Assembly (NCBI GenBank): GCA_024734495.1
Contig: JALMQS010000162.1
Span: forward strand, 1,774,275 to 1,838,274
Direction of reading: 5' to 3'
Source: Forficula auricularia
Lineage: Eukaryota > Arthropoda > Insecta > Dermaptera > Forficulidae
Length of the DNA stretch: 64,000 nt
Shown here: piece by piece, positions 1-12,173 of the stretch
Layout of the letters: each line of letters begins with the position of its first letter
Numbering within the stretch: position 1 is the first letter of the stretch
Program-made: the position numbers and the translations under genes
Notes under the pieces: generated by a model
What the model saw: the letters and a program-made list of their open reading frames with translations, nothing else
Told to the model about the DNA's origin: nothing
Databases searched by the model: none

Positions 1-250
1 AAACATCAAATAAAATATCACAATAGATTTGATTGAATATTTAATAAGAAAAAAAATAATACTTTTTGGCATTTATATTTGATTCGCTCCCGGATAGAAA
101 AAATTGAATCTTTTCATAAAATTTCAATTAAACTATGAAATTCTTAATCAAAATGCTATTTTGTTATATTAAAATGGTACAGTGAACCTCCAGATGGGTG
201 AAATCGATGAAATACGATCGATTTCATTTTCATTTATAATTATTTTGGCT
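1..250 (+). repeat. Dispersed repeat unit, truncated by window edge
   Basis: This stretch matches, in the opposite orientation, the units at 27200-27470 and 62780-64000, and in the same orientation 28010-28300. Shared landmarks are GATTCGCTCCCGG, a segment with TTAATCAAAATGCTATTTT, and GATCGATTTCATTTTCATT-like sequence. The short ORF at 182-388 is a by-product of the repeat, because it runs straight into the foldback that follows. Confidence 0.75.
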
Positions 251-315
251 TGTTTTATCGAGACGTTGGTTGGGACGTCTCTTGACATTAGGGACACATT
301 ATTTATTATATTAAG

Positions 316-555
316 TAATCAAATCCCTTATTCTTATAACAATCACTGTAACATCACAAGTAAAAATTCAAACACACACATACATTGAACAATTTTTACA
401 GTTAACTCAATTTTATTTTAACTGAGGATGGGTACAATCAGACCCGAAACATGTATTAAATGTGTTAAAGATTAAAAATTGTTCAATGTATGTGTGTGTT
501 TGAATTTTTACTTGTGATGTTACAGTGATTGTTATAAGAATAAGGGATTTGATTA
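316..555. repeat. Foldback element, perfect 83-bp arms
   Basis: Bases 316-398 are the exact reverse complement of 473-555; I found no mismatch reading both arms. The 74-base loop (399-472) carries a hammerhead-like motif. Perfect arms suggest recent formation or gene conversion between the arms. Confidence 0.93.
416..470 (+). ncRNA. Hammerhead-ribozyme-like motif in foldback loop
   Basis: CTGAGGA (422-428) is followed by a hairpin GGGT/ACCC, then GAAA (446-449). Stem III can form between ACAT (449-452) and ATGT (460-463). Stem I pairs TTTTAA (416-421) with TTAAAG (465-470). The nucleotide at the cleavage position (464) is G, which is unfavourable for hammerhead cleavage, and one extra base lies between A9 and stem II. 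The fold is clear, activity doubtful. Confidence 0.5.
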
Positions 556-556
556 A

Positions 557-1115
557 TTAATATTTTAACAATCGAGAATATTTTGTTGGTGAAATATTAT
601 ATTAAGGATTAATCAAGTATTCACTTTACACTATTGAAATGTCTCTTAACATATAAAGATTTAATACCATTAAATATACGACAGCAATGAGCCTGGCGTC
701 CAAGAAAAGCGTCAGAGATCAGTGCAAAGAAGTTAAATAATTAAAAACTTTAAGACAAGTTCATTTAAAATGGATTTAAAACCATTATAATTTATATGGT
801 ATATGTAACGATTTTGATTGTTTTTGTTTGAATTTATTCAGGGGAAAATTTTCGGCCAAAGATCGGCAACTGTCTTTATAAGCTCACTTATTAATATATT
901 TCTTTAATACCAATTTAGAGATTTTTATGTTAGGCAACTAAATATTTAAAAATTAATCCCTTCTTCAGTTGCTAAAAGATTCCATGGAACCAGGAGAATC
1001 AGTTCACGAGAGACTCTGGCAGAGTCAACTTGTAATATATTTACACTGTTCATATATACAATACGAAACTTATTTTGCTACCATGTGTAAATAAAATGTT
1101 ATTAAATACAATATT
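557..1115. other. AT-rich DNA, no recognisable feature
   Basis: No splice-flanked coding exon, RNA gene or mobile-element end was recognised here. Confidence 0.5.
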
Positions 1116-1830
1116 TTTACTTTACCATACAGGGTATGGTCAAGTATTTTAACCGTGCATGAAAAAGTGGTTTTTTCCTTATTTTTTTCGAAATATCTCA
1201 AAAATCGGCTGAAAATATTTTGATTAAAAAAATTGAGCGAAACCAGGCATTTGCTCTACAAAAAAGCTTTAATAAGTGAACATCGAAAAAATTATATTTT
1301 TCGAGATAATAATTGTTTTGTCAAAATGTCTGTTAGTTAGTCTGGTGCGTTACCAAATTTTTGTGGACGAGCTAGCTCAAAAACTAGTGTGAATATCAAA
1401 AGCAAATTTCACACGTAGTTTTGGTCCATTGAGATTAAGAGCAGTTTAGATTTTGGTGCATATTGACCCAAAATTAAGGGCGAAGAGGAGGGGGGGGGTT
1501 TAAAAATAAAAAATCTAGGCCATTTGAGCAAACTCAACCAAATTTTGTATACATAATCAGTCGGACTCCAGAAGTCTAAAAATGCAAAAACTAACCGGCC
1601 AAAATGGAGGGGGGTGGGGGGTGTATAGTCAAAAAATAAAAATCTAGGCTCTTGTACCAAACTCAACCAAATTTTGTATATATAATCAGTGAGTCCCCAG
1701 GAGTCTAAAAATGCAAAAACTAACCCCCCCCTACATGATTATAAATAATTTTATTAAATATTAAATATAAGAGAGGTGCCAGGTTATATGGTAAAGTCAA
1801 GTGGATGGCCACAACAGAACACGTCAGCTT
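1116..1830 (+). mobile_element. Family A repeat, copy 1
   Basis: Complete copy. It starts TTTACTTTACCATACAGGG, where ACCATAC-AGG-GTATGGT forms a hairpin, and ends with GTCAGCTT. It is flanked by ATT on both sides. The conserved core around 1370-1470 (GAGCTAGCTC region) is followed by about two tandem units of ~110 bp containing CCAAATTTTGTATACATAAT and a G-run. No protein-coding capacity is evident. Confidence 0.85.
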
Positions 1831-2518
1831 ATTTATTATAAAAGAGAAACATATTTTTATTTGTTGATAGGTTAATAGTCTATTTTTTTTCTTATTTTTC
1901 TCCTATGGGTCTCGCAGATAACCAATTGGTTACTGTAGTCATGGGCGTAGTTAAGGGTGGGAAAGGTGGCAGTGCGCCCTCTGCAAAATTCACCCCCTAG
2001 AAAAATCAACTAACTTTTTAGTAGAATTGGCAAATTTTGGATGTAACGATATAATTTAATGTGAAATACATAAGTGATGCTCGTAATAATAGTTTGTAAT
2101 TTTCTAGTCGGGGCAATGAGTTTTGTAACGGGGGCACTTCCCTCCTTGCCCCCTCCTAACTAATCACATGGTGAAAATTTGGGAGCCAGAAGGCTTGCGC
2201 ATTTTTTTTTTTTTTAAATTCTTATAATAGAACCGAGCGGCATTTGACCGTAGACTACAATTCAGCCTAAAATTTAATTATTTAATTATTCATTTTAATT
2301 AATTCTTCATAAATACAATTCTTTCTTAAAGGCTGGCCCTTTGCGCGCTGGTCGAGGAGCCCTGGGCAAGTGCATCAGTTGCCCGACTCTAACGAGAAGC
2401 ATGTATGTACTTTTAATTAATATTGACAAGTATACAGTCTTCAAGGGCGGATCCAGGAATTTTTTATGGGGGGCGAAATTAAAAAAAATTCTCATCGCTA
2501 TAAAAATATATATTTTCA

Positions 2519-3275
2519 TTTTTTGACCCTACACCCCCCCTCACCCCCACCCATTTTGGGCGGTTAGTTTTTGCATATTTAGACTTCTGGGGGTCCACTG
2601 ATTATGTATACAAAATTTGGTTGAGTTTGGTACAAGGGCCTAGATTTTCGTTTTTTAACCCCCCCCCCCCAATTTTTGGCGGTTAATTTTTGGATTTTTA
2701 GATTTCTGGGGTCCCAATGATTATGTATACAAAATTTCGTTGAATTTGGTAAATGGCCAAGATTTTCATTTTTTGACCCCCCAACCCCAACCCCACCCCT
2801 TTTTGGGAGGTTAGTGTTTGCATTTTTAGATTTCTAGGGTCCCACTGATTGTGTATACAAAATTTGGTTGAGTTTGCTCAAATGGCCTAGATTTTTAATT
2901 TTTAACCCCCTCCACCACCCCTTAATTTTTGGTCGATATGCACCAAAATCTAATCAGCTCTTAATCTCAATGGACCAAAACTACGTGTGAAATTTGGTTT
3001 CGATATTCACACTAGTTTTTGAGCTAGCTCGTCCACAAAATTTGGTAACGCGCATACTAACTAACTAACAGACATTTTGACAAAACAATTATTATCTCGA
3101 AAAATATAATTTTTTCGATGTTCACTTATTAGGGCTTTTTTGTAGACCGAAATGCCATGGTTTCGCTCAATTTTTTTAATCAAAATAGTTTCAGCTGTTT
3201 TTGAGAAAGAAGGAAAAAACCCACTTTTTTCATGCACGATTACAATACTTGACCATACCCTGTATGGTAAAGTAT
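2519..3275 (-). mobile_element. Family A repeat, copy 2 (3'-truncated)
   Basis: Inverted relative to copy 1; its 5' end is at 3275 (CCTGTATGGTAAAGT on the + strand). It has about three tandem units with C-runs on the + strand. The usual CAGCTT end is missing and the sequence meets the hAT-like end instead. Confidence 0.8.
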
Positions 3276-3664
3276 AATAACAATATTTTTATTTTAGTAC
3301 GAAATTCAATTAATTAATGTTTATTTACAAGAAATATATTACTTTTATACTAGGACTGGTACCAGACAAAAGTAGTTTTTAGAGGCGATTTTGACCTCTG
3401 TAAAATTAAAAACATACGAAAAGAGCGCATGAAGAAGGGGAAAATATACAGGGTTACCTATTAAATGTGTATATTATGATATACTTCGACTATAGTTCCC
3501 TAATTGAGTTTTTCATATTTATATACTAAGTTTATAATGAAATTACTCATGTACCTATATATATTTGAATGATTGTTTGAATGATGGTTAATAAATTTGT
3601 TGAGACTACTAATAGTCCAGGCAAATTACGATTTGAACAGGAAATAATTCCCGGTAAAGATTTT

Positions 3665-3915
3665 GGTACATACGTATTAACGCCACCTCAGCCAGGTTTG
3701 GCGGTTTTTAAATTTCGCCAATCTACACCTAAAGTTTGTTTGGGAACGCATTTTTTATCTAATCAAACCGAGATCATAAACCGAACCTATTCAAGTTGTT
3801 TTTTGACAGAGGGGAACTGATTTATTCTATTTTATGATTTATTTCAAAAAGTTTAGGTGTAGATTGGCGAAAAAACCGCCAAATCTAGCTGCAGTGGCGT
3901 TAATACGTAATTACC
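3665..3915. mobile_element. 251-bp MITE with 8-bp target duplication
   Basis: Terminal inverted repeats GGTACATACGTATTAACGCC (left) and the complement of GGTAATTACGTATTAACGCC (right). It is flanked by AAGATTTT (3657-3664) and ATGATTTT (3916-3923). A paralogous site at 52490-52520 reads straight through (CCCGGTAAAGGTTTTATTG) and so looks like the empty site. The two ORFs here are by-products of the arms. Confidence 0.75.
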
Positions 3916-4190
3916 ATGATTTTATTGCTGAAATAGCTTTATTGGTACTCCAATATTACTACACCAAGTTTTCTCCCAAATCTGTGTTGTGGCTGATCCT
4001 TTTTGTCTATAATATAAAAATCTTTTCTTTGTTCCCTAATTTAATTTAAATATTGTCTTTCGACACGGCCTCATTGTGGTTGCGCCCTGGAGTGAAGAAG
4101 AAAATTATCTTCGACCTTTGGGTTGGCGATCGGGTGGGAGGCGTTTGGATATAGTTTAATTATATGTAATATGCATTTACTATGAGTTAA

Positions 4191-4452
4191 CAATTGAATC
4201 GGTGAGTTGAAGGTACACATTCCAAGCGCATAAATTTTCGGAAAACTAAAAAAAAAACTGATTTTAAAAAACAATTACGTTTAAAATAATTTGTTTATAT
4301 GTGCAATTTTGTTTGCCACACTGAGATCTACAAATTTGCCATTGATAACTTTTTTGTAAAAAAATTATTTTTTTCAAAAATCAGTTTTTTTTTTAGTTTT
4401 CCGACAGTTTATGTGCTTGAATGTGACCTTTTTCAACTCACCGATTCAATTC
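4191..4452. repeat. Foldback element
   Basis: Arms 4191-4268 and 4374-4452 are imperfect reverse complements (CAATTGAATCGGTGAGTTGA against its complement near 4435). The sequence outside the right arm, from TTGGTCACTTG to about 4590, matches 48290-48375, so both belong to one family. Confidence 0.75.
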
Positions 4453-4549
4453 TTGGTCACTTGTTGCACATTAAAATTATAAAAATAAAAGATTTAATTT
4501 TTTTCAATATATATATCATATTATTTAACTTTCGCGGTTCAAATTGCTT

Positions 4550-4592
4550 TAATATATATATATTTCGAGCTATCAACCCATCTTCAGGAAAG
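4550..4592 (-). ncRNA. Hammerhead-like motif, degenerate
   Basis: On the - strand: CTGAAGA (4587-4581), a GGG/CTC hairpin with one wobble pair, then GAAA and an AT-only stem III. Stem I is poor. It is related to 48335-48372. Confidence 0.35.
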
Positions 4593-5225
4593 TACAGAAT
4601 TATAACTAATACAAAATTCGAATGCAAAGGTATTTATAGGTTTAATGAACAAGAGAGAGATTGTTTTCTTTCACAAAGAGAAACAAAGAGGTTGTCCTCT
4701 GCTTGATTCGTTTCTCTTTGTGAATCTCTCGGCAAAACAAAAACTTTTTAATTGTTTTCTTTGTTTAAATTATTTTAAGGGATAATCTCTTTTTTTTTAG
4801 ATAGACTATTGTTCAGTGAAAATTTAGGGTAGGCTCTAATGACCTATAGATAAATAAAGGAAAATTAGAAGTACCTTGGTTATTATCTATAGGCTAGGTA
4901 TGTATATTTTGGCTTTGTTATTAAAAGGTCTATTGTAAAATTTTTCTTTAAATCGAGTTGATTATTGATAACATTTTCATTATTCTGAGGTATAAAAACT
5001 ACCTGAAGTCTCTTGTGGCGGGAAAAAAACTTAAATTCATATCGCTCTTTGTTTGGTGCTCAGACGATAGGTCTGCCACCTGGCTGCAAATATGGCAAAT
5101 TCTGTTTGGGAATTTTGTCTCTACGAATTTTTTATATGGCCGGGGCGATTTGGAAATCTCGCTTCTCGCTATGGGGGGGGGGCGATCGCCCTCCGCCACC
5201 CCCTGGATCCGCCCTTGACGGTCTT

Positions 5226-6875
5226 CTCAGATGAATCTTGTATATCATTATCAAAAAATTTTTGTTTCGTAATTTTTTGTTTTTTGTAATAAATGTATTA
5301 TTTTTAAATTATGTATTTTTTTTTGATTTTTGTGTTTTGTTGTTTTTTCATTTTTTTTGTAATAAGTAAATGTATTTTTTGTAAATTATGTATTTTTTTG
5401 TAGATTATTTATTATTATTCACAAACTTTAAGTTCTAACCGCAATTTTGTCAGTTTTTCCTATCTATGATCTAAAATAATTTTTACAGATTTTTAAATCA
5501 AAGGATTGAAAAGATAGAGGCACAGCAAGGCACAAGCAACTTTGTAAGCTTTTAGCGAAATACTGGGACGTCAAAATTAAAATTACACAATGACATTTAT
5601 AGTTGGATTTTAAAAGACCTATTCAACGGTACCCCACTCAATGGGGTTAATAAAAATAAATTTTTCGTTAACCCTTTTTTGAAGCTCATTCATTTTTTTT
5701 GACCAATAGACTATCTTTATATCAACAAACTTTAGCTACCTGCCAAATTTCAAATTCCTAGTTTTATTGGAACCCTAAAAAATAATTTTGGCCCGCTAAA
5801 TAGGCACAATTTCCCTACATGCAGCGGTAGTTGTGTCTTGTGTCATCCAACTTGTTAAAACATTTCGCCTTAAAATATAATTGATTGACAGATACTTGCC
5901 ACTGATTATGGATTCCAAAAAAATATGGGTTATTAATAATTAAATAGGAGAGAAGATTTTTTTGAAAATGTTTCCTTGCAAGCTGCTGACTGCGGGCAGT
6001 GAAGGCGAGGCGTGGCTCAATTGTTCTTACTCCTTACGCACTGGACCAGGGGCTCTCAGCAGACTCGATAGTTAGTCTGCACCGCGCTTCCCAGCAACAT
6101 GTTCGCTTTCAATTTTCTCCTCGTCTTAGTCGGCTTTTTTTCAGGTTAGATAAAAATTATTTCAAGCATTTACAAAATGCCTGGGACTAAATAAGTAGTT
6201 GAGAATTTAATTATAACATAATAACATATACCATATATAGGTATTATTAATATTATCTATATTTAATTGAAAATATACAATTAAATAAGAAATAACAATC
6301 ATTTCGATTTTGAATTTTAAATCATTAAAAAAAATCTCTATTTTATGTAATATTAAAATATTTCTTTTAGGGGTAATTTCTAACAAATTTATAAGTGATG
6401 CGTATTCAAACTTTTAAGCTATTCAACTATTAACTTATTAATAATATAATCAATTTGAAGGGTAATTTTAAATTAAAATTTTAATAACGCATTTTTGAAG
6501 GAAAGGATACCTTCATTATTATTTTTGACCAAACTAAACCATAGCTTATATTAATCTAATTATTTTGCTAATAAAAGTGCGAATTTGGAAAAAAAAAAAA
6601 ATTAATTAAAATACGAAAAATGGTGAAATATTTATATAAAGCAGAAATTAATATATATTATGCAATATTGCATTGATGCAGGCTGAGGAAAATTATATCT
6701 ATTGATTGATTCGTCTAAATAAATAATTTGATCAAATTTCCGTATTTAAATCCATTCAATACACGACCATCAAAATCTCATTCTACTAGATGGATAAAAT
6801 TTTTGATCTGCCAGCTTTTTTCGTATTGGATCACTTTTAGCGAGGAGTGAAAATATATTGAAATTTTCTAATATT
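5226..6875. other. AT-rich DNA, no recognisable gene
   Basis: Contains T-rich low-complexity sequence at 5250-5410. The small ORF at 5999-6190 has no recognisable similarity or splice context. Confidence 0.45.
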
Positions 6876-6921
6876 TACCACAACGTTTTGTCCTCTAAAT
6901 CTGAATCCGTCCTCAGGTGAT
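6876..6921 (-). ncRNA. Hammerhead-like motif, degenerate
   Basis: On the - strand CTGAGGA (6916-6910) is preceded by ATCAC, which can pair with GTGGT after the AACGTT segment, giving a good stem I. Stem II is unclear, and the expected GAAA is AAAA. Confidence 0.3.
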
Positions 6922-6922
6922 G

Positions 6923-8907
6923 AGAGATGTATTTTAGGCTAACTCAAGACACTGATATGCTAAAATTGACGTTCTCATTTGGAATAATTATCATTTTATG
7001 ACTACTCCAGAAATAGAATTCGAAACATCATAGAAATAATTAATTTTCTATTTTCAACATGGGCGATCCTCCCGAAAAAACCTTCTAAATAATCAGACTA
7101 TCCACAACAAGACAATTATTATTTAAATGTAAAAATATTTACATTTGCAGGAAAATGTGTTATTTCTAATTTACGAGTTTATTTATTTAGTGATGACTTT
7201 AAAATCTTACTATACTACTACTAATACCTTATACTAATGGTATTCTTACTAAATACTAGTAAGTATAAGGTTTGTTTTTCCATCATTCAGAGCTGGTTTG
7301 AAAATGCCAGGGGCACGCACAATCCGATTTATCGAATGCAAATAACGCTACATATATAAATATATATACCTACATTTAACTTAGAAAATACTCATTCATG
7401 AATATTTATTTTTAATTTTAATTTTATTTCTTATTTAAATTTGTGCATTAACTGTAAAAGTTACGAAGATATTGAGGAAATATCAGTTTTGGTCAAAAAT
7501 CGCTCGAAAGATCGAAAGATCGAAAAAAATAAATAAGGTGTTTTTTTTAAAAGTAAAACTTATATTTTCTAAACATTTTAATTCTTATTAAAAATACTGA
7601 TAGGAAAAATTAGTAAATTAGCTAGTTAAATTAAAAATGAAGATAAATAAGTTTCGTAATTTTATTCTTAATTTTTTTGCTAATACTTTTGCTTGGAAAC
7701 AAATTTCTATATTTAAAACGATTATATTTTTATTTAAAAAAATTACTTTTTCTTATGAATTTTATTTCACCTTGAATTTTACACTTTTCTAATTAAAATT
7801 AAAAAACAATACAATTTTTCATTTCTCACTTGTCCTATTAAAATAATAACATTTAAATAATTATTCTAAATTTATTATTAATGAGGGTTTAAAGGACATA
7901 TCACTTTTTCGATTTTAGTTATACATATATTTTTATTACAAATATACGTATATATATGTTCCTTTTACTTTTATAAAAAAACAATCTTCAAACTTTTATT
8001 GAAGCTCCAACCGTTTCGGGAGATTGTTTTGTTTTATAAATATATATTTAAAAAAACAATCAATAATATATTTTCAAAATATATACATTATACACCTATA
8101 TATTTTCTTGTTTTTAAACCCATTTAGTATATTATTTTGAGCCCTAATTCTTTGTTCATACAATCCATAAAAGACATCAGTTTCCTCTATAGCTAATTCT
8201 AATTAATAAAGTACTTTTTTGTTTATTAATTTATCCATAAATAAAGTTGGATTTTCAAATCTATTTGGTTTTGAACCCCGTGAATTGGCTGTTCATTTAT
8301 TGCTTCGAAATGCCACTCTGAGAGGGAATTGTTCAATTAGCGTGAGCATGGATGCGCACCTACAGGGGCCCTCCTCACCAATTCAATTATACAAGGACTT
8401 CTTGATCATGTTTTCTTTTTAAGAAGACAAATACGCAATTTCATTTTGTGTTTGCGTTTTTTATTAAGACCATCTTTTCCAATAATAACCAATTGAAATC
8501 TTATTCATGATTTAACCAGTGGCGTAGATAGGTTTTTACACTGGGGAAGTCCGTATTGTCAGTTTATATATCAATATTAGTACATTATATTACAGTATAT
8601 TATATTATTAAACTATTAGTTTTTTCATCTAAACAGCAATAAGAAGTATTTTTAATTTTTTAACTTGTAACAATCTCAATTGTGATTGCGATAATTTTTT
8701 TCGGGGAGGTTAGTTACCCACCGAGGGTCAAGAGAGTGGATATGGATGTACTCCTAGGAGAAGGAGACATGATATTCCTGAGACCCAGACTGTTTTATTT
8801 ATTAAATTTTTATTTTATCTTGGAAAATTTCGATGTTTAACTCAACATTTATGGGGGGGGGGGGGGGTAGTTACCCACCGAGGGGCTAGGGAAGTATGGA
8901 TATATAT
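6923..8907. other. AT-rich DNA with minor repeat pieces
   Basis: I see no gene. At 7990-8040 there is a piece related to the CTCGAAACGTTTGGAG repeats at 44880-44990 and 17540-17570. The end at 8519 (CAGTGGCGTAGAT) resembles a hAT terminus, but no partner end was found. Confidence 0.4.
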
Positions 8908-8908
8908 T

Positions 8909-9207
8909 AAAACCTCGTTTATCCGACCCTCATTTATCCGGACCCCCAGATTATCAGGATCGGATTTGTAGACATTTTTATTTTAATAAATGTTCACATA
9001 GTAATTTTTAAATCTGCAGATTGTAAGAATGTAATTATAATTTCACCAAATAATCGCTTTAATTTTGATATTTTTATATTGAGTAGTCCGTAACATGTTT
9101 TTTTTTTATCATAAAAAAGGATTTGTTTTGTTTTTATTACCCATATATCCGGATTATCCGGTTTGCCTGTGGTCCCAGCTAGTCTGGATAAACGAGGTTC
9201 TACTGTA
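8909..9207. mobile_element. Tigger/pogo-like MITE
   Basis: Ends AAAACCTCGTTTATCCGA on the left and the complement of TACAGTAGAACCTCGTTTA on the right; this terminus type is typical of pogo/Tigger elements, which duplicate TA. The interior has no transposase. Left boundary uncertain by a few bases. Confidence 0.65.
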
Positions 9208-9856
9208 CTCCTAGTAATAGGAGCCATGACATCCCCGATACCCATCCAGGCTCTTTTTGATCATCAGAGTATCTTTTTTATTAAATTTTTATCCTTCAAA
9301 ATTTCGATGTTTACCTCAACATTTAGGGTGGTTTAACTTGTGTTTGAAAAAAAATTACCTAATATACATAAAGTCAAAAAGCGCACTCTCGGTCTAATTG
9401 TCTGCTTAATTGTAGTAAATTTTCCCACGCGATTAAAAATAACAAACGATTTTTAAAAAAGCTCACGCTAAGTGATAAATAAAAATAACTTTTTGATAAT
9501 AAGTTTGTCCAATTAACAGTAATTACAAATTATTACTACATAATTGATGTTTTTTGTTAACCACTTCATTACTTAACCTTTTTGAATTACAAAAGTACTT
9601 AGCTGAATATTATAGTGGCGGAGTATACGGAGGACGGGAGCCTAAGGGTTCTAAATCCCCCCCACTCCCCACCAGGTCATGGAAAAAAATGAACTTGAAA
9701 GTAAAAATGAAAAAAATTAGCAAATGAAAATGAAAAAAATATTTTGTAAATATTAATAAAATTTTGACTATATGGTAAATTAAGACAAAAAATGATTGTA
9801 TTTCCATTAAATGCTTGAGAAGTGAGACTATTTCTTCAGATCGATTTTGTCTAGAG

Positions 9857-10556
9857 CAGAGGTGTCCAACCTTTTGGCTTACACGGGCCGCATTTGAAGT
9901 AAAAACAAATGCCTCGGGCCGCAGATAAAATATCCTAATTCTATTGATATTTTTTAATAAAAAAAAAAGAGTTAATAATGTAGAATAATGATATCCACCA
10001 TGACAAAGAAGCAAAAATATCTTAAAAATATATAACAGGAATAGTAGGGAATTGGATAAAATTAAAAACATAGTTTTTTTAAATGGGCCAGTCGTTTCGT
10101 CAATTTATTTTGACTTCCTCAGTGGATACAAAATTGACGAAACGTCTGGCCCATTTAAAAAAAAACTTTATGTTTTTAATTTTATCCAATTCCCTACTAT
10201 TCCTGTTATAAATTTACTATTGGATACGAATGATTTAACATTATTATCTTAAAAATATTTAATAAAATAAAAAATGAAGTCAAAATATGGCAAAATTGTG
10301 ATTATTTTTTCGGAAATCTTGATACCTATATATTTTTTTACATTCAAAATCTACAATCTGCCCTTTTAGTTTTTTAGAAATTTTTTGAAGAGATTGTCCA
10401 ATTTCTTCTTATTATTAAAAAAAAATAGGTCAAATTGTATCAGATATATGTTCCAATAAGTATATAAAAATCTATAATTTATAATTTTATGTCGGGCCGC
10501 ATTCATTGCAGTGATGGGCCACATGCGCTCCGCTGGCCGCGGGTTGGACAGGCGTG
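9857..10556. mobile_element. hAT non-autonomous element with exact 8-bp TSD
   Basis: Terminal repeats CAGAGGTGTCCAACC and the complement of CACGCCTGTCCAACC, flanked on both sides by GTCTAGAG (9849-9856 and 10557-10564). GGGCCGCA motifs lie next to both ends. A 180-bp palindromic element (10031-10210) is nested inside. Confidence 0.9.
10031..10210. repeat. Nested palindromic MITE
   Basis: Inverted-repeat arms begin TATAACAGGAATAGTAGGG and end with its complement. It lies inside the hAT element and is flanked by TA-rich sequence compatible with a TA duplication. Open frames across it are due to the symmetry. Confidence 0.8.
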
Positions 10557-10755
10557 GTCTAGAGTAACTATTTGTTAAGAGACTGGAGTCTTTAATAAAT
10601 CGATTGTTAATACTAAAATTAAAATCCATTAATAAAAGCGTTTCTCTCCATCCATTTGAAATATAATATTAAATTAAATTATTTTTATAAAATTGTCAAA
10701 ACATAATTTTTGGCATTTTATGAACAAATGTATACTAGTATATATATGTTAATTA

Positions 10756-11472
10756 GATGAACGAGAAAGTTAAAACTTTTTATCCGGCCACTGCCCTATT
10801 TTGGTGCAATTGGGACCAGACTCGTTTTGATACTGAACCAAGAGTTGAAAAAAGATACAGGACCCAGCCGGGTATGATCCGACATCTTCTGCGTTAAGCC
10901 CGCAAATGCCTTTTCCATTTAAGCGATGGATCCCCTGACCAGATCCTATAATCAAATTTTAAAGTTTTAACTTTCGCGTTCATCTAACGTTAACATATAA
11001 ACATTCTAAATAAAATTTATTATTGAATATCTGAACAAAATTCATCTGTTTCGATTCCCCAAAGAATCAGACAGATGGGCTTTGTAGTAAATTTATAAGA
11101 ACCATACTATTAGGAAAATAGGAGAAAGCGCGCCTGAGCTAAAGAGTTGAATATATATAAAATTTGATTATAGGATCTGGTCAGGGGATCCATCGCTTAA
11201 ATGGAAAAGGCATTTGCGGGCTTAACGCAGAAGATGTCGGATCATACCCGGCTGGGTCCTGTATCTTTTTTTCAACTCTTGGTTCAGTATCAAAACGAGT
11301 CTGGTCCCAATTGCACCAAAATAGGGCAGTGGTCGGATAAAAAGTTTTAACTTTCGCGTTCATCTAACGTTAACATATAAACATTCTAAATAAAATTTAT
11401 TATTGAATCTCTGAACAAAATTCATCTGTTTCGATTCCCCAAAGAATCAGACAGATGGGCTTTGTAGTAAAT
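10756..11472. repeat. Compound inverted and direct repeat
   Basis: 10756-10963 and 11163-11352 are inverted copies sharing GATCCATCGCTTAAATGG. 10964-11092 and 11344-11472 are direct copies of about 125 bp sharing TTCGATTCCCCAAAGAATC. The arrangement suggests inversion of a central segment or recombination between two element copies. Confidence 0.8.
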
Positions 11473-12007
11473 ATATATATAGGGTATATATATTTACGCA
11501 CACCCATGAAATATATTTCACCTTTTCCTCGAATTCCAACGTTTTAATTTTCCGTACAAAATTGCTCCCATCAAATTTCTTAGCTGCCGTGAATGATGGA
11601 AATACAAAAAATAAATCTGTCAAACCTCTAGTTGTGTTAGTTACGATAAATTGAAAGTTAACCTATCTTTGTTAAAGATTAAAATTTCTAAATAAATGAG
11701 CTCAAGGGGGATCGAACCCCCTTCCCACGGGAAATTTACAATAAAGTTTTATTTGTCAAGTTACGTAATGGACTCTTGAATATATACAGAGTGGGTGGTA
11801 AATAAGTAGATATTACAAATCGCAATACAGGTTTTGTAATTTTAATGCAATTATAATAACATTTTATATGCATATACATCATGACATCATTATGATTTAA
11901 TAATTACATAAAATGTTTTTTGCACAAAACTGACGAACCGTTCTTTCGGAAAAGAAGATTGCCCCTAAATTTAATTTTAATGAAAATTTTATGTCATTAT
12001 GTACCCT
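11473..12007. other. Intergenic DNA with a tRNA T-arm-like scrap
   Basis: 11708-11726 reads GGGGGATCGAACCCCC, like a reversed tRNA T arm. No D arm or anticodon arm accompanies it, so it is at most a SINE remnant. Confidence 0.4.
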
Positions 12008-12173
12008 CGAGGGGGCAATCGCCACCAAATATCGTGTACACCTACTTCCACTTCCACTTTCATTTCCAAGTAGAAGACAATAGTTGAAGGGGCATTATCT
12101 AATGAATTCCAAAATAATTCCACGTAATTCCAAAGACGGTGTACACCTAATTCCAATCGCGGTTTACCCCTCG
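12008..12173. mobile_element. 165-bp MITE, copy 1 (8-bp TSD class)
   Basis: Inverted ends of the type CGAGGGGTGAACCGCG with TGTACACCTA near both ends. Flanked by TGTACCCT and TGTACTCC. Two other copies lie at 23525 and 62306. Confidence 0.8.

Larger units (their letters stand above)
2442..5217. mobile_element. hAT-like composite element, 2.8 kb
   Basis: The ends are perfect inverted repeats, CAAGGGCGGATCCAGG at 2442 and its complement ending at 5217. They are flanked by near-identical 8-mers ACAGTCTT (2434-2441) and ACGGTCTT (5218-5225), as expected of hAT target duplications. Inside are other elements: a family A copy, a 251-bp MITE and a foldback. No transposase is visible, so it is non-autonomous. 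Confidence 0.7.

Noticed and set aside
182..388. 68-codon open frame near the window start
   Set aside because: Spans a dispersed repeat and one arm of the perfect foldback; explained by repeat DNA.
7600..7800. Possible signal-peptide exon of the VWC gene (ATG with a hydrophobic stretch near 7638)
   Set aside because: The segment is simple AT-rich sequence without a clear phase-1 donor; any such DNA gives Phe/Ile/Asn-rich peptides.
8219..8422. 67-codon open frame (+) with FEPRELAVHLLLRN
   Set aside because: No splice signals in the right places, no recognised domain, and stop-dense surroundings.
11698..11730. Possible tRNA (GGGGGATCGAACCCCC)
   Set aside because: Only a T-arm-like hairpin; no D arm, anticodon arm or acceptor stem fits.
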